A stretch of DNA of 18,472 nt from DATBMY01 sp036554605 (GTDB lineage: Bacteria; Acidobacteriota; Blastocatellia; UBA7656): contig DATBMY010000477.1 in NCBI GenBank assembly GCA_036554605.1, positions 1 to 18,472 of the forward strand. The letters are read 5' to 3'. The stretch's first letter is position 1; every line of letters begins with the position of its first letter. Positions 12,136 to 18,472 of this stretch are shown here, piece after piece. A model generated the notes under the pieces. That model searched no databases and was not told the origin of the DNA. It worked only from the letters and a program-made list of their open reading frames with translations. The translations under genes were made by a program, and so were the position numbers.

Positions 12136-14835
12136 CTACTTGACCTTCATTACGACGAGCGTGAGGTCGTCGTGTTGCGGCGTCTCCCCGCACCACCGGC
12201 GCACGCTTTCGGTTATCTCGTTGGCTATATCCCCGGCGCTCAGGTGAAGCGAAGCCGATATGAGCCTTCTCAGTCGCGCCTCGCCGAATTCTTCATCCAG
12301 TCCGTTTAATGCCTCGGTCACCCCGTCCGTATAGGCTACAAGCACGTCGCCGCTTCTCATCTCGACCGTCTCTTGCTCATAGACGCAGGTGTCGAACGCG
12401 CCGATGATCGGCCCCCCGGTCGTCAGCAGGCTTATATCGCACTGGACCGGCTCGATCTTCGAAAGCTCGGCGCGGTGGCCGGAATGTGCCGCCTGGCCTG
12501 CGCTGTGCGCTTTCATTTCCGCCCTGGCCCGCGCAAGTATGGGGGGATTATGCCCGGCGTTGACATAGGTCAACTCGCCCGCCCTCTCGTCGAACTGCGC
12601 GTAGAAGAAGGTCGCGTAGCTGGTAGAGTCGGTCGATACATGCAGCAGCCGGTTCATCGAAGATACAAGCTCGATGAGATTGCCGTTGACGGCCGGGGCC
12701 TGACTTCTAAGCGATGCCTGTACGGTCGACATCAAAAGCGCCGCGGAGATCCCTTTCCCCGCCACGTCCGCAACGGCGATGCCGACGCGATCCTCTTCAA
12801 GCATGATGAAGTCATAGTAATCGCCGCCGACGCCGCGAGCCGGATGGCAGACGCCGGCAAGCTCCAGCGTCGCGAGGTCGGGCGGCCGCTCGGGGAAGAG
12901 CCTGCGCTGCACGGCGGTCGCGATCGCAAGCTCCTGGCGGAGCCGCTCTTCCTCGGCAAGCTGTTTGACGAGCCGGGTGTTTTGTATCGCGATGGCCAGT
13001 TGCCAGGCCACTGCCATGAGCATCTGCTTGTCCTCGCGCGAATAGGGCAGGTCGCCGAGCCGCGGGCCGAGCGACATGATGGCGAGCAGCTCATCCTTGG
13101 TCACGATGGGGACGAGCAGCGCCGCGCGCACTCGTCGCAAGATCGCCCGCTCACGCTGGCGCGATTTGTCGACGGCGCTCTCGCCCGGCTGTAGAGGCTG
13201 AATCCAGGAAGTCGATCTTTGAAAGTCATTCTCGACTACGAGCGCAACCGGCGAGTGGCGCACGCGCTCGGCAATATAGCCGTCAGCGCTGAGCGCGAGG
13301 TCCCGGTCTATGCCCGTCGTGCTTATATCCTCTTCCGTCTTTCGCGACGATATGGCGCAGGTGTAGTTGTCAGACGATTGGTCGAGCAAGAATATGGTCA
13401 CGTTCTCGGCGTGAAGCGCGGCCTGTATCTTTGTCACTGCCAGCTCAAGCAACTGCTGGACGGCCGTGACCCGGCGCATCTCTATGCCGAGCTCGGATAT
13501 GAGCTGCTGCGCGTCATAGGCCTCGCGGAAAAATCTCCTGTCAATGATCGGCATTATCCGCTGGTTGAGTATCGTAAGCGCGGCGATGGCAAGCGCGGTG
13601 GCGATCATCGTGATGGCAATGTCGGCGCGGTCGCCTAGCCGGTCGATGGCGGCCATGCGGCTGCCCGTGAGCAGAAAGCTCAGGATCACGAATACTACTA
13701 TCGCCTGAATGATAATAAAGCCGCGCGAAACGAGCAGATACCTGACGCCGCGGCGCAATATCAAGCGTATGGGGATAACCTGATGGCGCACGATGGCGTA
13801 GGCGAAAGAGAGCGGAAAGATGGGGAAGGCGAGGAAGGCTATTATGCCGAGCCACCTCGCGACCGGACTATTCATCGGCAGCACCGAGAAGAAAGCCAGC
13901 GCCACGAACAGCAGTATGGGCAAGAATCCCGCAATGCTGCCCGCCACGACCACTCGCATTTTTCTTCTCGAAGACCGGCTCGCGTGCTCGTAATTGAATA
14001 TCAGCGACAGCAGCCCGCTCAGTATGTAGAGGGAGGGCACGATTATGCTTATGCCCTCGAATGCCGAGTAGCTTATCGCAAAGCGCCGGTACTCTTCGGG
14101 CATGAAGGCCAGCGTGAAATTCAAAGCGGTGAAGTATATAAATATTGTGACCAGATGCGGCAGGTATAAGAACTTCTCCAGCCTCGGCATCTTTTTCAGC
14201 AGCGGCGAAGGCTCCGGGAATATAAGAAAAAAATGGAAGAAGACGGGCCACAAAAAGAGCGAGACTACGTGAACGATAAACGTCACCAGGACCAGCCACT
14301 CCGGCTCGCCTCCGTAGCCGGGGTTCATGGCGCGTATCGCCGCTATGAACATCCCGAACATCAGCGCGAGCAGCAGAGCCTGCCTGTCATACATCTTGAG
14401 CAGAAATACGACCAGCCCCGTCGCGAGCAGTATTATGGGGATAACGAGATTTGCCGCGCTGCTGAAGATCCAGTCGCCAAGCGGTATGCGCTGCGAGGTA
14501 AGAAGGACGCGGTAATGGTCCGGGCCGCGAGCAATTATCATGGTGTAGCGGCTGCCCGGAGGAATCTCGGTAAAAGGGGCCGAAATATCGGCGGCCGAAG
14601 ATATGCGCTGTCCCTCGATCTCCAGGACTATATCGCCCGGCTCAAGATATGCCCTCGCCTCCTCCGACAGCACGCGGCCAACCTGCAAAGGGCGGCCGCG
14701 CAACTGGTACGGCTGCCAGCCCGGATCACTCTGACGGCTCAATATCCCGGTCGCGCGGTAAAAGAGCGCGCCGCTGTAGACCAGCAGTAAGGCGAAAAAG
14801 ATAGCCGGCAGCGCGAATTTTAGTTCTCTTTTCAT
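12136..14835 (-). CDS. Multi-pass membrane SpoIIE-family (PP2C) phosphatase with PDZ-like and GAF domains
   Basis: An 899-residue signalling protein. An N-terminal membrane segment (about 8-26) leads into a PDZ-like domain at about 45-115 (EPGDIVLEIEGQRISS). About nine further membrane segments span 125-422. A GAF-like domain lies at about 440-622 and an RsbU/SpoIIE-type PP2C phosphatase at about 630-899. The linker AIATAVQRRLFPERPP precedes the catalytic core. Metal-binding acidic residues are present: D672 in VGGDYYDF, D690 in VADVAGKG, D837 in YTDGVTEAL, D889/D890 in HDDLTLVV. VNAGHNPP is followed by an unusual insert of about 30 residues (769-800, Ala/His/Glu-rich). Such phosphatases usually act on anti-anti-sigma factors, but no anti-sigma or STAS partner lies in the window. 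The start has no normal Shine-Dalgarno, and a TATAGT lies 17 bases upstream. Confidence 0.93.
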   Translation of the reverse strand: MKRELKFALPAIFFALLLVYSGALFYRATGILSRQSDPGWQPYQLRGRPLQVGRVLSEEARAYLEPGDIVLEIEGQRISSAADISAPFTEIPPGSRYTMIIARGPDHYRVLLTSQRIPLGDWIFSSAANLVIPIILLATGLVVFLLKMYDRQALLLALMFGMFIAAIRAMNPGYGGEPEWLVLVTFIVHVVSLFLWPVFFHFFLIFPEPSPLLKKMPRLEKFLYLPHLVTIFIYFTALNFTLAFMPEEYRRFAISYSAFEGISIIVPSLYILSGLLSLIFNYEHASRSSRRKMRVVVAGSIAGFLPILLFVALAFFSVLPMNSPVARWLGIIAFLAFPIFPLSFAYAIVRHQVIPIRLILRRGVRYLLVSRGFIIIQAIVVFVILSFLLTGSRMAAIDRLGDRADIAITMIATALAIAALTILNQRIMPIIDRRFFREAYDAQQLISELGIEMRRVTAVQQLLELAVTKIQAALHAENVTIFLLDQSSDNYTCAISSRKTEEDISTTGIDRDLALSADGYIAERVRHSPVALVVENDFQRSTSWIQPLQPGESAVDKSRQRERAILRRVRAALLVPIVTKDELLAIMSLGPRLGDLPYSREDKQMLMAVAWQLAIAIQNTRLVKQLAEEERLRQELAIATAVQRRLFPERPPDLATLELAGVCHPARGVGGDYYDFIMLEEDRVGIAVADVAGKGISAALLMSTVQASLRSQAPAVNGNLIELVSSMNRLLHVSTDSTSYATFFYAQFDERAGELTYVNAGHNPPILARARAEMKAHSAGQAAHSGHRAELSKIEPVQCDISLLTTGGPIIGAFDTCVYEQETVEMRSGDVLVAYTDGVTEALNGLDEEFGEARLRRLISASLHLSAGDIANEITESVRRWCGETPQHDDLTLVVMKVK

Positions 14836-14852
14836 ACCTGTCGAAACATTGA

Positions 14853-14858
14853 ACTATA
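14853..14858 (-). promoter_or_regulatory. -10 box of the phosphatase gene
   Basis: TATAGT on the minus strand, 17 bases before the ATG at 14835, predicts a leader of about 10 bases. No clear -35 box is visible. Confidence 0.35.
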
Positions 14859-14992
14859 TCATGGCAGCCATCCGGCGAGCTAAAGCTTCCTCCGGCCATC
14901 ACAAGCTTTTACGCCCGCGCCTTTGTTGATGTTGCGGCTCTGGTAGGGGTTGATGTTAAACTCCAATTCACAAAGGCGCACTTTTACAGCGT

Positions 14993-15006
14993 GGAGGAAA
15001 GAGTTG
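14993..15006 (+). promoter_or_regulatory. Ribosome binding site and TTG start of the M24 peptidase
   Basis: GGAGG (14993-14997) lies 6 bases before TTG at 15004-15006. The alternative ATG at 14953 has only a weak G run before it. Confidence 0.55.
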
Positions 15007-16200
15007 ATCGAAAAGATTCAACAGGCGTTAAAGGAAGCCGGTATCGACGGCTGGCTCTTCTATAGCTTCAGGGGCAGCGACCCCATCGCGGCCAACATAC
15101 TTGGCATGGCGGGCGAAGGCCACATCGCGACCCGCCGCTGGTGGTACCTCATCCCGCAATCGGGAGAGCCGACAAAGATCGTCCACTCCATAGAGCGCGA
15201 GGTGCTCGACCACCTGCCCGGTAAGAAACTGGTTTATCTTCCCTGGCAGCAGTTGCACGGCTATCTGAAGAGCGAGCTTGGCGGGCTCGCTCGTGAGCGC
15301 GCCTCGCGCGTGGCGATGCAGTATTCTCCCGACGCCGCCATCCCGTACCTGTCCAGGGTCGATGCCGGAACGATCGAGTTGATTCGCTCGTTCGGCATCG
15401 AGGTCATTTCATCGGCAAACCTCGTCCAGCAGTTCGAGTCGGCCTGGGACGCCGAACAGCTCGGCATGCACGAAGAGGCGGCGCGCGGGCTTTATGAAAT
15501 AGTCAAGGACGCTTTCGCCGAGATAGGCCGCCGCATTAAAGAAGACGTGCCTACGACCGAATACGACATACAGGAGTACATGATGGGCCGCTTCGCCGAG
15601 CGGGGGCTTGTGACCAAAGACCCGCCCATCGTCGCGGTGAACGCCAATAGCGCGATGCCGCATTACGAGCCCACTCGCGAGCGCCATTCTAATATTAGCC
15701 GGGGCGACTTCGTGCTGATAGACCTGTGGGCCAAGCCTAACAAGCCCAATTCGGTCTATGCCGACATCACCTGGACTTCGTTCGTAGGCGAGACGGTCCC
15801 GGACGAGGTGACTAAGGTGTTCAACGTCGTGCGCGACGCCCGTGACGCGGCGACCGATTTCGTAAAGGAAGCTTTCGGGGAAGGGCGAACCGTATACGGA
15901 TGGCAGGTCGACGACGTCTGCCGCAACGTTATAGAGAAAGCTGGCTACGGGCAGTATTTCATACATCGCACCGGGCACAATATTCATACGGAGGTGCACG
16001 GCAACGGCGCGAATATAGATAACCTGGAGACGAAGGACGAGCGCGTGCTTATCCCGAAGACCTGTTTTTCGATAGAGCCGGGGATATATCTGGAGGGGCG
16101 CTTCGGGGTGCGCAGCGAGATAGACGTATATGTGGACGAATCGGGGGCGCGCGTTACGGGCGGGGAGCCCCAGCGCGAAGTCGTCGCCATATTAGCCTGA
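15004..16200 (+). CDS. M24 family metallopeptidase (Xaa-Pro aminopeptidase type)
   Basis: A 398-residue pita-bread-fold peptidase, probably cytoplasmic, that removes N-terminal residues preceding proline or similar. An N-terminal creatinase-like domain (about 1-145) opens with IQQALKEAGIDGWLFYSFRG. The M24 catalytic domain follows (about 155-398). Its five metal ligands are visible: D240 and D254 in FVLIDLWAK and YADITWTSF, H325 in RTGHNIHTEVHG, E358 in FSIEPGIY and E372 in RSEIDVYV. Nothing key is missing. I prefer the TTG start because of its strong Shine-Dalgarno; an ATG at 14953 would add 17 residues (MLNSNSQRRTFTAWRKE) with no family match. It stands alone in its direction, and its stop is 29 bases from the convergent YbjQ gene. 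The exact specificity is not determined by sequence. Confidence 0.9.
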   Translation: MIEKIQQALKEAGIDGWLFYSFRGSDPIAANILGMAGEGHIATRRWWYLIPQSGEPTKIVHSIEREVLDHLPGKKLVYLPWQQLHGYLKSELGGLARERASRVAMQYSPDAAIPYLSRVDAGTIELIRSFGIEVISSANLVQQFESAWDAEQLGMHEEAARGLYEIVKDAFAEIGRRIKEDVPTTEYDIQEYMMGRFAERGLVTKDPPIVAVNANSAMPHYEPTRERHSNISRGDFVLIDLWAKPNKPNSVYADITWTSFVGETVPDEVTKVFNVVRDARDAATDFVKEAFGEGRTVYGWQVDDVCRNVIEKAGYGQYFIHRTGHNIHTEVHGNGANIDNLETKDERVLIPKTCFSIEPGIYLEGRFGVRSEIDVYVDESGARVTGGEPQREVVAILA

Positions 16201-16205
16201 TCGAA

Positions 16206-16222
16206 CTCGATCCAGAATCGAG
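16206..16222. terminator. Small hairpin between convergent genes
   Basis: CTCGAT (16206-16211) and ATCGAG (16217-16222) form a 6-bp stem with a 5-base loop in the 29-base gap between the M24 and YbjQ-family stops. It could serve either strand but lacks a T run. Confidence 0.3.
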
Positions 16223-16229
16223 CGTCGTC

Positions 16230-16646
16230 TCACTCGATAGGCTCGACTATTACGGCCGTGCCGTAGGCCAGCACTTCGCTCACGCCGCTCATCACTTCCG
16301 TCGCGTCGTACCTTGCGCCGATGATGGCGTTCGCTCCGATCTCGCTGGCATGCTGGATCATTATCTCGAACGCCTCGGCGCGCGTGGTCTCGCACAGCTT
16401 TGTAAATGCGGTGATGTTGCCGCCGACTATGGTGTGCAGCGCGCCGCCCAGAGTGCCGAATATTGAACGCGAGCGCACGGTTATCCCTCGCACTACGCCG
16501 AGCGAGCGGACTATGCGGTAACCGTCAATCGTGAAGGCGGTCGTCACCATGTGATGAGGCAGAGTGTATTGCCTCGAAACTTCGTAAGGGACTCGCGCGC
16601 TAACGCTGTTCTTCGCCTTCTCAAGCTCGTCCAACCTGTCTTTCAT
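16230..16646 (-). CDS. YbjQ/UPF0145 family protein
   Basis: A 138-residue protein of the YbjQ (UPF0145) family, once described as putative heavy-metal-binding, function unproven. The family core runs from VTTAFTIDGYRIVRSLGVVRG (from residue 34) through SIFGTLGGALHTIVGGN (61-77), a helix with ETTRAEAFEIMIQHASEIG, then ANAIIGARYDA (105-115) and the final strand AYGTAVIVEP. These proteins form beta-rich homopentamers in solved structures. Unlike the usual 105-110-residue form, an N-terminal extension of about 32 charged residues precedes the core and may form a short helix. The ATG at 16646 has AAGGGA 9 bases before it. An internal ATG at residue 33 lacks a ribosome site, so the extension is probably real. 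It is divergent from ispG. Confidence 0.85.
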   Translation of the reverse strand: MKDRLDELEKAKNSVSARVPYEVSRQYTLPHHMVTTAFTIDGYRIVRSLGVVRGITVRSRSIFGTLGGALHTIVGGNITAFTKLCETTRAEAFEIMIQHASEIGANAIIGARYDATEVMSGVSEVLAYGTAVIVEPIE

Positions 16647-16731
16647 CTTCGTTATTCCCTTCAATCAAACGCCGCAAAGATAAACCTTCGCGCGGCGGGG
16701 CGCAAGCGGGCATTTACGGAATAATGAAAAG

Positions 16732-16760
16732 TTGCGACTCCTTTTCCAGACAGCTAGAAT
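16732..16760 (+). promoter_or_regulatory. Sigma-70-like promoter of ispG
   Basis: TTGCGA (16732-16737), 17-base spacer, TAGAAT (16755-16760). Start near 16767, about 29 bases before the TTG. The same -10 hexamer precedes dxr. Because this promoter lies inside the longer frame that begins at 16724, it argues for the TTG start. Confidence 0.55.
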
Positions 16761-16783
16761 TCTCATCTGGGCCAGTGATTCAA

Positions 16784-16798
16784 AGGAGCATCTTTTTG
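16784..16798 (+). promoter_or_regulatory. Ribosome binding site and TTG start of ispG
   Basis: AAGGAG ending at 16788 lies 7 bases before TTG at 16796-16798. It yields MPEINRRESIRVRVGG, a canonical IspG N-terminus. Confidence 0.65.
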
Positions 16799-18019
16799 CC
16801 GGAAATAAATAGAAGAGAATCAATCAGAGTCCGGGTGGGCGGCGTTGGGGTCGGAGGAGCAAGCCCCATAGTCGTTCAGTCGATGACCAACACCGACACC
16901 GTGGACGTAGAAGCGACCGCTCGCCAGATAGAAGAGCTCGCGCTCGCGGGCTCCGAGCTTGTGCGTATCACGGTCAACACTCGCCAGGCGGCCGCGGCCG
17001 TCCCTCACATCGCCGAGCGGCTGGCCGAGCGTGGCCTGAGCGTTCCCATCATCGGCGACTTTCACTATAACGGGCATATACTCTTGAAGGAGTATCCCGC
17101 GTGCGCTCGCGCGCTCGCAAAGTATCGCATCAACCCCGGCAACGTCGGCCCCGGCCGCCATCACGATAAGAATTTTCAGGCGATGATAGAAGTCGCCGTC
17201 GAAAACGATAAGCCGGTGCGAATCGGCGTCAACTGGGGGTCGCTAGACCAGGCGCTGCTCACGCGTCTGATGGACGAAAATGCCGCGCGCCCGGCGCCGA
17301 AAGACGCGCGCGAGGTTATGCGGGAGGCCGTGGTAGTGAGCGCGCTGGAATCGGCCGAGCTTGCCGAAACCTACGGCCTCGGCCACGATCACATAATCCT
17401 GAGCGCGAAGGTGTCCGAGGTGCAGGATTTGATCGCGATATACGCGGACCTCGCGGCGCGCTGCGATTACCCGCTGCACCTGGGGCTGACGGAAGCTGGC
17501 ATGGGCTCGAAGGGGATAGTCGCATCGACGGCGGCGATCTCAGTATTGTTGCAGCATGGCATCGGCGACACCATTAGAGTGTCGCTCACACCGCGCCCCG
17601 GCGGCGACAGGACCGAAGAGGTGATAGTCGCCCAGCAGATTCTCCAGACCATGGGGCTGCGCAACTTCATGCCGCTTGTGACCGCCTGTCCCGGGTGCGG
17701 CCGCACGACGAGCACGCTCTTTCAAGAGATGGCCGAAGAGATACAGAATCACATACGCGAGCGCATGCCCTTATGGCGCGAGCGATTTATCGGCGTCGAA
17801 GATTTAAAGGTCGCGGTGATGGGTTGCATAGTAAACGGCCCCGGAGAATCCAAGCACGCCAATATAGGCATATCGCTTCCGGGTACTGGCGAGGAACCGC
17901 GCGCCCCGGTATATGTCGACGGCAGCAAATTCGTAACCCTTCAGGGGCCCGCTATCGTCGCGGAGTTCAAAAAGATCCTTGAGGATTACATAGAATCAAA
18001 GTACCAGCCTTCAGCATAG
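16796..18019 (+). CDS. ispG: 4-hydroxy-3-methylbut-2-en-1-yl diphosphate synthase (IspG/GcpE)
   Basis: A 407-residue cytoplasmic iron-sulfur enzyme that turns 2-C-methyl-D-erythritol 2,4-cyclodiphosphate into HMBPP, the penultimate step of the MEP pathway. The TIM-barrel part shows PIVVQSMTNTDT (24-35), GDFHYNGH (87-94), KYRINPGNVG (109-118) and RIGVNWGSLD (142-151). The [4Fe-4S] ligands are C298 and C301 in ACPGCGRTT and C344 in GCIVNGPGE, with E351 as the fourth ligand, matching the pattern of the two-domain bacterial enzyme. There is no insert like that of the plant and chlamydial three-domain form. The start is TTG at 16796; an upstream ATG at 16724 would add 24 residues of no family similarity and overlap the promoter. 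A long inverted repeat follows the stop. Its partner dxr is 8.4 kb upstream. Confidence 0.96.
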   Translation: MPEINRRESIRVRVGGVGVGGASPIVVQSMTNTDTVDVEATARQIEELALAGSELVRITVNTRQAAAAVPHIAERLAERGLSVPIIGDFHYNGHILLKEYPACARALAKYRINPGNVGPGRHHDKNFQAMIEVAVENDKPVRIGVNWGSLDQALLTRLMDENAARPAPKDAREVMREAVVVSALESAELAETYGLGHDHIILSAKVSEVQDLIAIYADLAARCDYPLHLGLTEAGMGSKGIVASTAAISVLLQHGIGDTIRVSLTPRPGGDRTEEVIVAQQILQTMGLRNFMPLVTACPGCGRTTSTLFQEMAEEIQNHIRERMPLWRERFIGVEDLKVAVMGCIVNGPGESKHANIGISLPGTGEEPRAPVYVDGSKFVTLQGPAIVAEFKKILEDYIESKYQPSA

Positions 18020-18024
18020 TCCGG

Positions 18025-18065
18025 AGTCCGAAGTCGGAACCGGTAGCAATCACTGACTTCGGACT
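18025..18065. terminator. Bidirectional hairpin between ispG and the last gene
   Basis: A perfect 11-bp inverted repeat (AGTCCGAAGTC at 18025-18035, GACTTCGGACT at 18055-18065) with a 19-base loop fills the gap between two convergent genes and is followed by TT. It probably ends transcripts from both sides. Confidence 0.6.
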
Positions 18066-18068
18066 TTA

Positions 18069-18472
18069 TCACATATTTGTGAAGCGTTGTTGTATGACAA
18101 CGTCGCCCTCGCCCGGCATCTCGCCTTCCAGGAATTTCGGCATCGAGAATTGAGATTGCTGCTTTACGACTACCAGGTCGAGCATGGCCGTGGGCTCAAT
18201 GTCGCCGAGCGACGGGTCGAGCGCTCTGGCGGCTTCGATAAAGATCATACTTCCCAGCGGTCTCAGCGCGTCGCCCACAAAGACGTTCCCGATCTTGCTA
18301 TTGAATGCCGCCGTGACCTTCGAGCCGAACTCAGCAAACGCCTTGATCGCTTCCGTAGGGCTTGAGCTTGCCACGGGCAAAAACTCATCGTGAATCAAGC
18401 TGGCCGCGCCGCACGCCGAGTTGATTATGCTCGACTCGGCGATGAGCAGGCTTTTGAGCAGGGCCACGGTTG
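18069..18472 (-). CDS. Unrecognised protein, C-terminal part (5' end outside window)
   Basis: The minus-strand frame is open from the window edge to TGA at 18071-18069, giving at least 133 residues. A GTG at 18467 could be a start but the frame continues past it, so the gene is probably truncated here. I do not recognise the family. The visible part begins with a helical segment (ALLKSLLIAESSIINSACGA), continues with DEFLPVASSSPTEAIKAF and a beta-like region (KVTAAFNSKIGNVFVGDAL), and ends in a charged, Met/Gln-rich tail. No signal peptide or clear membrane segment is seen in this part. Codon use resembles the neighbours and the frame is free of stops for its whole length. It converges on ispG across a strong hairpin. 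Confidence 0.6.
   Translation of the reverse strand, partial: TVALLKSLLIAESSIINSACGAASLIHDEFLPVASSSPTEAIKAFAEFGSKVTAAFNSKIGNVFVGDALRPLGSMIFIEAARALDPSLGDIEPTAMLDLVVVKQQSQFSMPKFLEGEMPGEGDVVIQQRFTNM

Noticed and set aside
12373..13194. A 273-residue plus-strand open frame
   Set aside because: It lies wholly antisense to the SpoIIE phosphatase, whose motifs are intact. It has no ribosome site or recognisable domain, and high G+C makes long antisense frames common.
15409..15999. A 196-residue minus-strand open frame
   Set aside because: Antisense to the M24 peptidase with no family features; a compositional shadow.
1..18472. Mobile elements, CRISPR arrays, tRNA or rRNA genes, toxin-antitoxin or defence systems
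   Set aside because: I looked for transposase motifs, direct-repeat arrays, tRNA-like cloverleaves and defence domains and saw none. The repeats present are terminator hairpins or pilin paralogy.

Overview
The window is G+C-rich chromosomal DNA from a Gram-negative, diderm bacterium. An LPS-core heptosyltransferase, type IV pilins, a PilR-type regulator and a site-2 protease of the RseP kind all point to an outer membrane. The gene set and the C-terminal signature of the pilins (GxGNRxFYxNE) suggest Acidobacteriota, probably the Blastocatellia. That placement is inference from remembered family patterns, not a search. I see no phage, insertion sequence, CRISPR array, tRNA or rRNA.

Bases 1-2660 are a type IV pilus locus. 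It opens with the 3' end of a PilR-like sigma-54 activator, followed by three separate pilin or pseudopilin genes, each ending in its own hairpin. The first two pilins each have a near-perfect -24/-12 sigma-54 promoter and share an identical 9-base element 80-86 bases further upstream. This gives a readable regulatory circuit: activator gene, candidate activator sites, sigma-54 promoters, pilins. The third pilin lacks a sigma-54 site and seems to use a sigma-70-like promoter.

Bases 2690-4600 hold a translationally coupled pair: an ABC-2 type permease with no ATPase gene beside it, and a membrane-anchored TPR protein. Bases 4604-7141 form a minus-strand envelope operon: an ADP-heptose:LPS heptosyltransferase, an isoprenylcysteine-methyltransferase-family membrane enzyme, and a secreted DUF3108 protein.

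Bases 7204-10060 carry dxr (ispC) and rseP. The MEP gene ispG, often found with these two, lies 6.8 kb further on (16796-18019). Between them are a secreted subtilisin-like protease with a small orphan protein (10142-12129), a large minus-strand PDZ/multi-pass membrane/GAF/SpoIIE phosphatase (12136-14835), an M24 peptidase of the Xaa-Pro type (15004-16200) and a YbjQ-family protein (16230-16646). The window ends in the 3' part of an unrecognised minus-strand gene.

Two signals cut across the window. Several genes without a Shine-Dalgarno sequence have a -10-like box 7-17 bases before the start codon, suggesting leaderless or near-leaderless mRNAs. Three genes (rseP, ispG, and the M24 peptidase) appear to start at TTG behind strong Shine-Dalgarno sequences. 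Nothing here is clearly a new defence or mobile system. The most rewarding items are the pilin regulatory circuit, the permease/TPR pair, the phosphatase architecture and the two orphan proteins.
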